DNA from: Cavia porcellus
Lineage: Eukaryota; Chordata; Mammalia; Rodentia; Caviidae
Assembly (NCBI RefSeq): GCF_034190915.1
Contig: NW_026947546.1
Span: 682,001-746,000, forward strand
Direction: 5' to 3'
Length of the DNA stretch: 64,000 nt
Part shown: in pieces, positions 11,901 through 25,091 of the stretch
Layout of the letters: each line of letters opens with the position of its first letter
Numbering within the stretch: the first letter of the stretch is position 1
Program-made: the position numbers and the translations under genes
The notes under the pieces: generated by a model
What the model was told of the DNA's origin: nothing
Database searches by the model: none
The model's input: the letters and a program-made list of their open reading frames with translations, nothing else

Positions 11901-14035
11901 AGTAGTGAATCTAATGTAACACACACACATACAATGCGCACCACCCCGTGATGTTTTTCTCACTCCTACTAGTGAATGTAATGTAACACACACCCATACA
12001 ATGCGCACCACCCCGTGATGTTTTTCTCACTGCTACTAGTGAATGTAATGTAACACACACCCATACAATGCGCACCACCCCGTGATGTTTTTCTCACTCC
12101 TATTAGTGAATGTAATGTAACACACACCCATACAATGCGCACCACCCCGTGATGTTTTTCTCACTCCTACTAGTGAATGTAATGTAACACACACCCATAC
12201 AATGCGCACCGCCCCGTGATGTTTTTCTCACTCCTACTAGTGAATGTAATGTAACACAAACCCATACAATGCACACCGCCCCGTGATGTTTTTCTCACTC
12301 CTACTAGTGAATGTAATGTAACACAAACCCATACAATGCACACCACCCCGTGATGTTTTTCTCACTCCTACTAGTGAATGTAATGTAACACACACCCATA
12401 CAATGCGCACCACCCCGTGATGTTTTTCTCACTCCTATTAGTGAATGTAATGTAAAACACACCCATACAATGCGCACCACCCCGTGATGTTTTTCTCACT
12501 CCTACTAGTGAATCTAATGTAACACACACCCATACAATGCGCACCACCCCGCGATGTTTTTCAGAAACCTATCCTACATTGCCACTGCATGTTCCCTTAC
12601 CTCCCCATGCTGACCACCCCGCGGGGCTTTTCTCCATCCTACATTGCCACTCACTGCCTTACCTAATTCAGACCCTCCGATTCACACCACCCCGTGATGT
12701 TTTTCTCACTCCTATTAGTGAATGTAATGTAACACACACCCATACAATGCGCACCACCCCGTGATGTTTTTCTCACTCCTACTAGGGAATGTAATGTAAC
12801 ACACACCCATACAATGCGCACCACCCCGTGATGTTTTTCTCACTCCTACTAGTGAATGTAATGTAACACACACCCATACAATGCGAACCACCCCGTGATG
12901 TTTTTCTCACTCCTACTAGTGAATCCAATGTAACACACACCCATACAATGCGCACCACCCCGTGATGTTTTTGTCACTCCTACTAGTGAATCCAATGTAA
13001 CACACACCCATACAATGCGCACCACCCCGTGATGTTTTTCTCACTCCTACTAGTGAATCCAATGTAACACACACCCATACAATGCGCACCACCCCGTGAT
13101 GTTTTTCTCACTCCTACTAGTGAATGTAATGTAACACAGAACCATACAATGCGCACCACCCCGTGTTGTTTTTCTCACTCCTACTAGTGAATATAATGTA
13201 ACACACACCCATACAATGCTCACCAGCCCGTGATGTTTTTCTCACTCCTAGTAGTGAATGTAATGTAACACACACCCATACAATGCGCACCACCCCGTGA
13301 TGTTTTTCTCACTCCTACTAGTGAATGTAATGTAACACACACCCATACAATGCGCACCACCCCGTGATGTTTTTCTCACTCCTACTAGTGAATGTAATGT
13401 AACACACACCCATACAATGCGCACCACCCCGTGATGTTTTTCTAACTCCTATTAGTGAATGTAATGTAACACACACCCATACAATGCGCACCACCACGTG
13501 ATGTTTTTCTCACTCCTACTAGTGAATCTAATGTAACACACACCCATACAATGCGCACCACCCCGTGATGTTTTCCTCACTCCTACTAGTGAATGTAATG
13601 TAACACACACCCATACAATGCTCACCACCCCGTGATGTTTTTCTTACTCTTAGTAGTGAATCTAATGTAACACACACACATACAATGCGCACCACCCCGT
13701 GATGTTTTTCTCACTCCTACTAGTGAATGTAATGTAACACACACCCATACAATGCGCACCACCCCGTGATGTTTTTCTCACTGCTACTAGTGAATGTAAT
13801 GTAACACACACCCATACAATGCGCACCACCCCGTGATGTTTTTCTCACTCCTACTAGTGAATGTAATGTAACACACACCCATACAATGCGCACCACCCCG
13901 TGATGTTTTTCTCACTCCTACTAGTGAATGTAATGTAACACACACCCATGCAATGCGCATCACCCCGTGATGTTTTTTTCACTCCTACTAGTGAATCTAA
14001 TGTAACACACACCCATACAATGCGCACCACCCCGT
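8993..14035. repeat. HOR unit A3, about 5 kb, most rearranged A unit
   Basis: Begins with the same CGATAC landmark as A1 and A2. It gains two further monomers around 9391-9525 (GTGCACC and CCTAGTAGTG types). It has a subtype II spacer at 12542-12684, followed by three consecutive GAATCCAATG monomers (about 12920-13060) that occur nowhere else except the super-repeat counterpart. The right limit is placed where the 4,217-bp periodicity begins. A one-off TAGAGAATG at 11504 is one of the two substitutions that separate the super-repeat copies. Confidence 0.75.
12542..12684. repeat. 143-bp spacer 3 (subtype II)
   Basis: Differs from subtype I by CCCTTACCTCCCC in place of CCCTGACCTCCAC, GCCTTACC in place of GCCTTTCC, and CAGACCC in place of CAGAGCC. 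It is followed by a normal GATGTTTTTC monomer. The CCCCGCGGGG palindrome is intact. Confidence 0.92.
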
Positions 14036-17000
14036 GATGTTTGTCTCACTCCTACTAGTGAATGTAATGTAACACACACCCATACAATGCGCACCACCGC
14101 GTGATGTTTTTCTCACTCCTACTAGTGAATCTAATGTAACACACACCCATACAATGCGCACCACCCCTTGATGTTTTTCTCACTCCTACTAGTGAATGTA
14201 ATGTAACACACACCCATACAATGTGCACCACCCCGTGATGTTTTTCTCACTCCTAGTAGTGAATGTAATGTAACACACACCCATACAATGCGCACCACCC
14301 CGTGATGTTTTTCTCACTCCTACGAGTGAATGTAATGTAACACACACCCATACAATGCGCACCACCCCGTGATGTTTTTCTCACTCCTACGAGTGAATGT
14401 AATGTAACACACACCCATAAAATGCGCACCACCCCGTGATGATTTTCTCACTCCTACTAGTGAATCTAATGTAACACACACCCATACAATGCGCACCACC
14501 CCGTGATGTTTTTCTCACTCCTACTAGTGAATCTAATGTAACACACACCCATACAATGCGCACCACCCCGTGATGTTTTTCTCACGCCTACTAGTGAATG
14601 TAATGTAACACATACCCATACAATGCTCACCACCCCGTGATGTTTTTCTCACTCGTAGTAGTGAATGTAATGTAACACACACACATACAATGCGCACCAC
14701 CCCGTCATGTTTTTCTCACTCCTACTAGTGAATGTAATGTAACACACACCCATACAATGCGCACCACCCCGTGATGTTTTTCTCACTCTTAGTAGTGAAT
14801 GTAATGTAACACACACCCATACAATGTGCACCACCCCGTGATGTTTTTCTCACTCCTACTAGTGAATGTAATGTAACACACACCCATAAAATGCGCACCA
14901 CCCTGTGATGTTTTTCTCACTGCTACTAGTGAATCTAATGTAACACACACCCATACAATGCGCACCACTCCGTGATGTTTTTCTCACTCCTATTAGTGAA
15001 TGTAATGTAACACCCCCATACAATTCGCACCACCCCGTGATGTTTTTCTCACTCCTACTAGTGAATGTAATGTAACACACACCCATAAAATGCGCACCAC
15101 CCCGTGATGTTTTTCTCACTCCTACTAGTGAATGTAATGTAACACACACCCATACAATGCGCACCACCCCGTGATGTTTTTCTAACTCCTACTAGTGAAT
15201 GTAATGTAACCCACACCCATACAATGCGCACCACCGCGTGATGTTTTTCTCACTCCTACTAGTGAATCTAATGTAACACACACCCATACAATGCGCACCA
15301 CCCCGTGATGTTTTTCTCATTCCTACTAGTGAATGTAATGTAACACACACCCATACAATGCGCACCACCCCTTGATGTTTTTCTCACTCCTACTAGTGAA
15401 TGTAATGTAACACACACCCATACAATGCGCACCGCCCCGTGATGTTTTTGTCACTCCTACTAGTGAATGTAATGTAACACACACCCATACAATGCGCACC
15501 ACCCCGTGATGTTTTTCTCACTCCTACTAGTGAATGTAATATAACACACACCCATACAATGCACACCACCCCATGATGTTTTTCTCACTCCTACGAGTGA
15601 ATGTAATGTAACACACACCCATACAATGCGCACCACCCCGTGATGATTTTCTCACTCCTACTAGTGAATGTAATGTAACACACACCCATACAATGCGCAC
15701 CACCCCGTGATGTTTTTCTCACTCCTACTAGTGAATGTATGGTAACACACACCCATACAATGCGCACCACCCCGTGATGTTTTTTTCACTCCTACTAGTG
15801 AATCTAATGTTACACACACCCATACAATGCGCACCACCCCGTGATGTTTTTCTCACTCCTACGAGTGAATGTAATGTAACACACACCCATACAATGCGCA
15901 CCGCCCCGTGATGTTTTTCTCACTCCTACTAGTGAATGTAATGTAACACACACCCATACAATGCGCACCACCCCGTGATGTTTTTCTCACTGCTACTAGT
16001 GAATGTAATGTAACACACACCCATACAATGCGCACCACCCCGTGATGCTTTTCTCACTCCTAATAGTGAATGTAATGTAACACACACCCATACAATGCGC
16101 ACCACCCCGTGATGCTTTTCTCACTCCTACTAGTGAATGTAATATAACACACACCCATACAATGCGCACCACCCCGTGATGTTTTTATCACTCCTACTAG
16201 TGAATGTAATGTAACACACACCCATACAATGCGCACCACCCCGTGATGTTTTTCTAACTCCTACTCGTGAATGTAATGTAACACACACCCATACAATGCG
16301 CACCACCCCGTGATGTTTTTCTCACTCCTACTAGTGAATCTAATGTAACACACACCCATACAATGCGCACCACCCCGTGATGTTTTTCTCACTCCTACTA
16401 GTGAATGTAATGTAACACACATCCATACAATGCGCACCACCCCTTGATGTTTTTATCACTCCTACTAGTGAATGTAATGTAACACACACCCATACAATGC
16501 GCACCACCCCGTGATGTTTTTATCACTCCTACTATTGAATGTAATGTAACACACACCCATACAATGCGCACCACCCCGTGATGTTTTTCTAACTCCTACT
16601 AGTGAATGTAATGTAACACACACCCATACAATGCGCACCACCCCGTGATGTTTTTCTCACTCCTACTAGTGAATCTAATGTAACACACACCCATACAATG
16701 CGCACCACCCCGTGATGTTTTTCTCACTCCTACTAGTGAATGTAATGTAACACACACCCATACAATGCTCACCAGCCCGTGATGTATTTCTCACTCCTAG
16801 TAGTGAATGTAATGTAACACACACACATACAATGCGAACCACCCCGTGATGTTTTTCTCACTCCTACTAGTGAATGTAATGTAACACACACCCATACAAT
16901 GCGCACCACCCCGTGATGTTTTTCTCACTCCTACTAGTGAATGTAATGTAACACACACCCATACAATGCTCACCACCCCGTGATGTTTTTCTCACTCCTA

Positions 17001-18252
17001 GTAGTGAATGTAATGTAACACACACACATACAATGCGCACCACCCCGTGATGTTTTTCTCACTCCTACTAGTGAATGTAATGTAACACACACCCATACAA
17101 TGCGCACCACCCCGTGATGTTTTTCTCAATTCTACTAGTGAATGTAATGTAACACACACCCATACAATGCGCACCACCCCGTGATGTTTTTCTCACTCCT
17201 ACTAGTGAATGTAATGTAACACACACCCATACAATGCGCACCACCCTGTGATGTTTTTCTCACTGCTACTAGTGAATGTAATGTAACACACACCCATACA
17301 ATGCGCACCACCCCGTGATGTTTTTCTCACTCCTATTAGTGAATGTAACGTAACACCCCCATACAATTCGCACCACCCCGTGATGTTTTTCTCACTCCTA
17401 CTAGTGAATGTAATGTAACACACACCCATAAAATGCGCACCACCCCGTGATGTTTTTCTCACTCCTACTAGTGAATGTAATGTAACACACACCCATACAA
17501 TGCGCACCACCCCGTGATGTTTTTCTAACTCCTACTAGTGAATGTAATGTAACACACACCCATACAATGCGCACCACCGCGTGATGTTTTTCTCACTCCT
17601 ACTAGTGAATCTAATGTAACACACACCCATACAATGCGCACCACCCCGTGATGTTTTTCTCACTCCTACTAGTGAATGTAATGTAACACACACCCATACA
17701 ATGCTCACCACCCCGTGATGTTTTTCTTACTCTTAGTAGTGAATGTAATGTAACACACACACATACAATGCGCACCACCCCGTGATGTTTTTCTCACTCC
17801 TACTAGTGAATGTAATGTAACACACACCCATACAATGCGCACCACCCCGTGATGTTTTTCTCACTCCTACTAGTGAATGTAATGTAACACACACCCATAC
17901 AATGCGAACCACCCCGTGATGTTTTTCTCACTCCTACTAGTGAATGTAATGTAACACACACCCATACAATGCGCACCACCCCGTGATGTTTTTCGCACTC
18001 CTACTAGTGAATGTAATGTAACACACACCCATACAATGCGCACCACCCCGTGATGTTTTTCTCACTCCTACTAGTGAATGTAATGTAACACACACCGATA
18101 CAATGCGCACCACCACGTGATGTTTTTCTCACTCCTACTAGTGAATGTAATGTAACACACACCCATACAATGCGCACCACCCCGTGATGTTTTTCTCACT
18201 CCTACTAGTGAATGTAATGTAACACACACCCATACAATGCGCACCACCCCGT
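14036..18252. repeat. HOR unit B1, 4,217 bp, spacer-free
   Basis: Sixty-three monomers minus two 2-bp deletions (about 15012 and 17352) gives 4,217 bp. Unlike the A units it has no 143-bp spacer. Diagnostic monomers are GAATGTATGGTAAC (about 15735), AATGTTACAC (about 15808), GATGCTTTTCTC (about 16045), TTTTTATCAC (about 16185), CTACTCGTG (about 16264) and CTATTGAATG (about 16531). The unit then repeats from 18253. Confidence 0.88.
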
Positions 18253-20615
18253 GATGTTTGTCTCACTCCTACTAGTGAATGTAATGTAACACACACCCAT
18301 ACAATGCGCACCACCGCGTGATGTTTTTCTCACTCCTACTAGTGAATCTAATGTAACACACACCCATACAATGCGCACCACCCCTTGATGTTTTTCTCAC
18401 TCCTACTAGTGAATGTAATGTAACACACACCCATACAATGTGCACCACCCCGTGATGTTTTTCTCACTCCTAGTAGTGAATGTAATGTAACACACACCCA
18501 TACAATGCGCACCACCCCGTGATGTTTTTCTCACTCCTACGAGTGAATGTAATGTAACACACACCCATACAATGCGCACCACCCCGTGATGTTTTTCTCA
18601 CTCCTACGAGTGAATGTAATGTAACACACACCCATAAAATGCGCACCACCCCGTGATGATTTTCTCACTCCTACTAGTGAATCTAATGTAACACACACCC
18701 ATACAATGCGCACCACCCCGTGATGTTTTTCTCACTCCTACTAGTGAATCTAATGTAACACACACCCATACAATGCGCACCACCCCGTGATGTTTTTCTC
18801 ACGCCTACTAGTGAATGTAATGTAACACATACCCATACAATGCTCACCACCCCGTGATGTTTTTCTCACTCGTAGTAGTGAATGTAATGTAACACACACA
18901 CATACAATGCGCACCACCCCGTCATGTTTTTCTCACTCCTACTAGTGAATGTAATGTAACACACACCCATACAATGCGCACCACCCCGTGATGTTTTTCT
19001 CACTCTTAGTAGTGAATGTAATGTAACACACACCCATACAATGTGCACCACCCCGTGATGTTTTTCTCACTCCTACTAGTGAATGTAATGTAACACACAC
19101 CCATAAAATGCGCACCACCCTGTGATGTTTTTCTCACTGCTACTAGTGAATCTAATGTAACACACACCCATACAATGCGCACCACTCCGTGATGTTTTTC
19201 TCACTCCTATTAGTGAATGTAATGTAACACCCCCATACAATTCGCACCACCCCGTGATGTTTTTCTCACTCCTACTAGTGAATGTAATGTAACACACACC
19301 CATAAAATGCGCACCACCCCGTGATGTTTTTCTCACTCCTACTAGTGAATGTAATGTAACACACACCCATACAATGCGCACCACCCCGTGATGTTTTTCT
19401 AACTCCTACTAGTGAATGTAATGTAACCCACACCCATACAATGCGCACCACCGCGTGATGTTTTTCTCACTCCTACTAGTGAATCTAATGTAACACACAC
19501 CCATACAATGCGCACCACCCCGTGATGTTTTTCTCATTCCTACTAGTGAATGTAATGTAACACACACCCATACAATGCGCACCACCCCTTGATGTTTTTC
19601 TCACTCCTACTAGTGAATGTAATGTAACACACACCCATACAATGCGCACCGCCCCGTGATGTTTTTGTCACTCCTACTAGTGAATGTAATGTAACACACA
19701 CCCATACAATGCGCACCACCCCGTGATGTTTTTCTCACTCCTACTAGTGAATGTAATATAACACACACCCATACAATGCACACCACCCCATGATGTTTTT
19801 CTCACTCCTACGAGTGAATGTAATGTAACACACACCCATACAATGCGCACCACCCCGTGATGATTTTCTCACTCCTACTAGTGAATGTAATGTAACACAC
19901 ACCCATACAATGCGCACCACCCCGTGATGTTTTTCTCACTCCTACTAGTGAATGTATGGTAACACACACCCATACAATGCGCACCACCCCGTGATGTTTT
20001 TTTCACTCCTACTAGTGAATCTAATGTTACACACACCCATACAATGCGCACCACCCCGTGATGTTTTTCTCACTCCTACGAGTGAATGTAATGTAACACA
20101 CACCCATACAATGCGCACCGCCCCGTGATGTTTTTCTCACTCCTACTAGTGAATGTAATGTAACACACACCCATACAATGCGCACCACCCCGTGATGTTT
20201 TTCTCACTGCTACTAGTGAATGTAATGTAACACACACCCATACAATGCGCACCACCCCGTGATGCTTTTCTCACTCCTAATAGTGAATGTAATGTAACAC
20301 ACACCCATACAATGCGCACCACCCCGTGATGCTTTTCTCACTCCTACTAGTGAATGTAATATAACACACACCCATACAATGCGCACCACCCCGTGATGTT
20401 TTTATCACTCCTACTAGTGAATGTAATGTAACACACACCCATACAATGCGCACCACCCCGTGATGTTTTTCTAACTCCTACTCGTGAATGTAATGTAACA
20501 CACACCCATACAATGCGCACCACCCCGTGATGTTTTTCTCACTCCTACTAGTGAATCTAATGTAACACACACCCATACAATGCGCACCACCCCGTGATGT
20601 TTTTCTCACTCCTAC
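18253..20615. repeat. Truncated second copy of HOR unit B (2,363 bp)
   Basis: Repeats 14036-16398 at an offset of 4,217 bp, including the GAATGTATGGTAAC, GATGCTTTTCTC and CTACTCGTG monomers. It stops at 20615, in the monomer after CTACTCGTG, and switches to a succession of A-like monomers (GTCATGTTTTT, then CCTGTGATG). The join keeps the 67-bp register exactly, as expected for unequal exchange between homologous monomers. Confidence 0.85.
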
Positions 20616-23398
20616 GAGTGAATGTAATGTAACACACACCCATACAATGCGCACCACCCCGTCATGTTTTTCTCACTCCTACTAGTGAATGTAATGTAAC
20701 ACACACCCATACAATGCGCACCACCCTGTGATGTTTTTCTCACTGCTACTAGTGAATGTAATGTAACACACACCCATACAATGCGCACCACCCCGTGATG
20801 TTTTTCTCACTCCTACTAGTGAATGTAATGTAACACACACCCATACAATGCGCACCACCCCGTGATGTTTTTCTCACTCCTACTAGTGAATGTAATGTAA
20901 CACACACCCATACAATGCGCACCACCCCGTGATGTTTTTCTCACTCCTACTAGTGAATGTAATGTAACACACACCCATACAATGTGCACCACCCCGTGAT
21001 GTTTTTCTCACTCCTACTAGTGAATGTAATGTAACACACACCCATACAATGCGCACCACCCCGTGATGTTTTTCTAACTCCTACTAGTGAATGTAATGTA
21101 ACACACACCCATACAATGCGCACCACCGCGTGATGTTTTTCTCACTCCTACTAGTGAATCTAATGTAACACACACCCATACAGTGCGCACCACCCCGTGA
21201 TGTTTTCCTCACTCCTACTAGTGAATGTAATGTAACACACACCCATACAATGCTCACCACCCCGTGATGTTTTTCTTACTCTTAGTAGTGAATGTAATGT
21301 AACACACACCCATACAATGCGCACCACCTCGTGATGTTTTTCTCACTGCTACTAGTGAATGTAATGTAACACACACCCATACAATGCGCACCACCCCGTG
21401 ATGTTTTTCTCACTCCTATTAGTGAATGTAATGTAACACACACCCATACAATGCGCACCAACCCGTGATGTTTTTCTCACTCCTACTAGTGAATGTAATG
21501 TAACACACACCCATACAATGCGCACCACCCCGTGATGTTTTTCTCACTCCTACTAGTGAATGTAATGTAACACAAACACATACAATGCACACCACCCCGT
21601 GATGTTTTTCTCACTCCTACTATTGAATGTAATGTAACACACACCCATACAATGCTCACCACCCCGTGATGTGTTTCTCACTCGTAGTAGTGAATGTAAT
21701 GTAACACACACACATACAATGCGCACCACCCCGTCATGTTTTTCTCACTCCTACAAGTGAATGTAATGTAACACACACCCATACAATGCGCACCACCCCG
21801 TGATGATTTTCTCACTCTTAGTAGTGAATGTAATGTAACACACACCCATACAATGCGCACCACCCCGTGATGTTTTTCTCACTCCTACTAGTGAATGTAA
21901 TGTAACACACACCCATACAATGCGCACCACCCTGTGATGTTTTTCTCACTGCTACTAGTGAATGTAATGTAACACACACCCATACAATGCGCACCACCGC
22001 GTGATGTTTTTCTCACTCCTATTAGTGAATGTAATGTAACACACACCCATACAATGCGCACCACCCAGTGATGTTTTTCTCACTCCTACTAGTGAATGTA
22101 ATGTAACACACACCCATACAATGCGCACCACCCCGTGATGTTTTTCTCACTCCTACTAGCGAATGTAATGTAACACACACCCATACAATGCGCACCACCC
22201 CGTGATGTTTTTCTCACTCCTACTAGTGAATGTAATGTAACACACACCCATACAATGCGCACCACCGCGTGATGTTTTTCTCACTCCTACTAGTGAATCT
22301 AATGTAACACACACCCATACAATGCGCACCACCCCTTGATGTTTTTCTCACTCCTACTAGTGAATGTAATGTAACACACACCCATACAATGCGCACCACC
22401 CCGTGATGTTTTTCTCACTCCTAGTAGTGAATGTAATGTAACACACACCCATACAATGCGCACCACCCCGTGATGTTTTTCTCACTCCTACGAGTGAATG
22501 TAATGTAACACACACCCATACAATGCGCACCACCCCGTGATGTTTTTCTCACTCCTACGAGTGAATGTAATGTAACACACACCCATAAAATGCGCACCAC
22601 CCCGTGATGATTTTCTCACTCCTACTAGTGAATCTAATGTAACACACACCCATACAATGCGCACCACCCCGTGATGTTTTTCTCACTCCTACTAGTGAAT
22701 CTAATGTAACACACACCCATACAATGCGCACCACCCCGTGATGTTTTTCTCACTCCTACTAGTGAATGTAATGTAACACACACCCATACAATGCTCACCA
22801 CCCCGTGATGTTTTTCTCACTCGTAGTAGTGAATGTAATGTAACACACACACATACAATGCGCACCACCCCGTCATGTTTTTCTCACTCCTACTAGTGAA
22901 TGTAATGTAACACACACCCATACAATGCGCACCACCCCGTGATGTTTTTCTCACTCTTAGTAGTGAATGTAATGTAACACACACCCATACAATGTGCACC
23001 ACCCCGTGATGTTTTTCTCACTCCTACTAGTGAATGTAATGTAACACACACCCATACAATGCGCACCACCCTGTGATGTTTTTCTCACTGCTACTAGTGA
23101 ATGTAATGTAACACACACCCATACAATGCGCACAATCCCGTGATGTTTTTCTAACTCCTACTAGTGAATGTAATGTAACACACACCCATACAATGCGCAC
23201 CACCCCGTGATGTTTTTCTCACTCCTACTAGTGAATCTAACGTAACACACACCCATACAATGCGCACCACCCCGTGATGTTTTTCTCACTCATACTAGTG
23301 AATGTAATGTAACACACACCCATACAATGCGCACCACACCGTGATGTTTTTCTCACTCCTACTAGTGAATCTAATGTAACACACACCCATACAATGCG

Positions 23399-23541
23399 CA
23401 CCACCCCGCGATGTTTTTCAGAATCCTATCCTACATTGCCACTGCATGTTCCCTGACCTCCCCATGCTGACCACCCCGCGGGGCTTTTCTCCATCCTACA
23501 TTGCCACTCACTGCCTTTCCTTATTCAGACCCTCCGATTCA
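23399..23541. repeat. 143-bp spacer 4 (intermediate)
   Basis: Carries CAGAATCC in place of CAGAAACC and TTCCTTATTCAGACCC, so it is close to subtype II at its end but has the GACCTCCCC middle. It is followed by the unusual CTAGTTGTG monomer. It is the only copy of this form. Confidence 0.92.
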
Positions 23542-24412
23542 CACCACCCCGTGATGTTTTTCTCACTCCTAGTTGTGAATGTAATGTAACACACACCCAT
23601 ACAATGCGTACCACACCGTGATGTTTTTCTCACTCCTACTAGTGAATGTAATGTAACACACACCCATACAATGCGCACCACCCCGCGATGTTTTTCTCAC
23701 TCCTACTAGTGAATGTAATGTAACACACACCCATACAATGCGCACCACCCCGTGATGTTTTTCTAACTCCTACTAGTGAATGTAATGTAACACACACCCA
23801 TAAAATGCGCACCACCGCGTGATGTTTTTCTCACTCCTACTAGTGAATCTAACGTAACACACACCCATACAATGCGCAACACCCCGTGATGTTTTTCTCA
23901 CTCCTACTAGTGAATGTAATGTAACACACAGCCATACAATGCTCACCACCCCGTGATGTTTTTCTCACTCCTACTAGTGAATGTAATGTAACACAAACAC
24001 ATACAATGCGCACCACCCCGTGATGTTTTTCTCACTCCTACTAGTGAATGTAATGTAACACACACCCATACAATGCGCACCACCGCGTGATGTTTTTCTC
24101 ACTCCTACTAGTGAATCTAACGTAACACACACCCATACAATGCGCACCACCCCGTGATGTTTTTCACACTCCTACTAGTGAATGTAATGTAACACACACC
24201 CATACAATGCGCACCACCCCGTGATGTTTTTCTCACTCCTACTAGTGAATCTAATGTAACACACACCCATACAATGCGCACCACCCCGTGATGTTTTTCT
24301 CACTCCTACTAGTGAATGTAATGTAACACACACCCATACAATGCGCACCACCCCGTGATGTTTTTCTCACTCCTACTAGTGAATCTAATGTAACACACAC
24401 CCATACAATGCG
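23399..24412. repeat. Short spacer-to-spacer unit, 1,014 bp
   Basis: 143-bp spacer plus exactly 13 monomers (143 + 13 x 67 = 1,014). It is enriched for GAATCTAACGTAAC monomers, seen at about 23850 and 24117. The unit occurs once, so it is probably a deletion derivative of a longer spacer-bearing HOR, though a founder-like short form cannot be excluded. Confidence 0.8.
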
Positions 24413-24555
24413 CACCACCCCGCGATATTTTTCAGAAACCTATCCTACATTGCCACTGCATGTTCCCTGACCTCCACATGCTGACCACCCCGCGGGGCTT
24501 TTCTCCATCCTACATTGCCACTCACTGCCTTTCCTAATTCAGAGCCTCCGATTCA
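24413..24555. repeat. 143-bp spacer 5 (subtype I)
   Basis: Subtype I with a private change, GCGATATTTTTC in place of GCGATGTTTTTC. It lies 1,014 bp after spacer 4 and 2,687 bp before spacer 6 (143 + 38 x 67 - 2). Confidence 0.92.
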
Positions 24556-25091
24556 CACCACCCCGTGATGGTTTTCTCACTCCTATTAGTGAATGTAATG
24601 TAACACACACCCATACAATGCGCACCACCCCGTGATGTTTTTCTCACTCCTACTAGTGAATGTAATGTAACACACACCCATACAATGCGCACCACCCCGT
24701 GATGTTTTTCTCACTCCTACTAGTGAATGTAATGTAACACACACCCATACAATGCGCACCACCCCGTGATGTTTTTCTCACTCCTACTAGTGAATGTAAT
24801 GTAACACACACCCATGCAATGCGCATCACCCCGTGATGTTTTTCTCACTCCTACTAGTGAATCTAATGTAACACACACCCATACAATGCGCACCACCCCG
24901 TGATGTTTTTCTCACTCCTACTAGTGAATGTAATGTAACACACACCCATACAATGCGAACCACCCCGTGATGTTTTTCTCACTCCTACTAGTGAATGTAA
25001 TGTAACACACACCCATACAATGCGCACCACCCCGTGATGTTTTTCGCACTCCTACTAGTGAATGTAATGTAACACACACCCATACAATGCG

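Larger units (their letters stand above)
1..20615. repeat. Super-repeat, copy 1 (left end beyond window)
   Basis: Every landmark in this interval recurs 29,652 bp downstream: the three spacers (2009, 6237, 12542), all 2-bp-deletion monomers, and rare private variants such as CGATAC near 56, TATTTTTCTC near 9350 and CCTATCAG near 11370. The two differences I found are A at 11504 against T at 41156, and C at 18269 against G at 47921. The match is already in register at base 1, so the true left border lies outside the window. It ends at 20616, where CCTACGAG replaces the CCTACTAG found at the corresponding site in copy 2. Confidence 0.92.
20616..25091. repeat. Mosaic stretch between super-repeat copy 1 and the 4,561-bp unit
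   Basis: Sixty-seven-bp monomers in an order not repeated elsewhere in the window, with blocks recognisable from A units (GTAGTAGTG landmark monomers near 21680 and 22817, CCTACGAG pair near 22490-22560). Several monomers are private: CAGTGCGC (about 21181), CACAATCCCG (about 23132), GAATCTAACGTAAC (about 23235, 23850 and 24117), CTAGTTGTG (about 23570), CAACACCCCG (about 23879). It includes two spacers (23399 and 24413) separated by only 1,014 bp, the shortest interval in the window. No 2-bp-deleted ATTCG monomer is present. I see nothing but satellite. Confidence 0.85.

Noticed and set aside
12537..12764. Plus-strand 75-codon frame across the spacer (also at 42189 and a 90-codon frame at 58107)
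   Set aside because: It spans monomer, spacer and monomer, and its identity with its distant copy is explained by the super-repeat. Other spacers do not keep it open, and the 58107 frame depends on the indel cluster.
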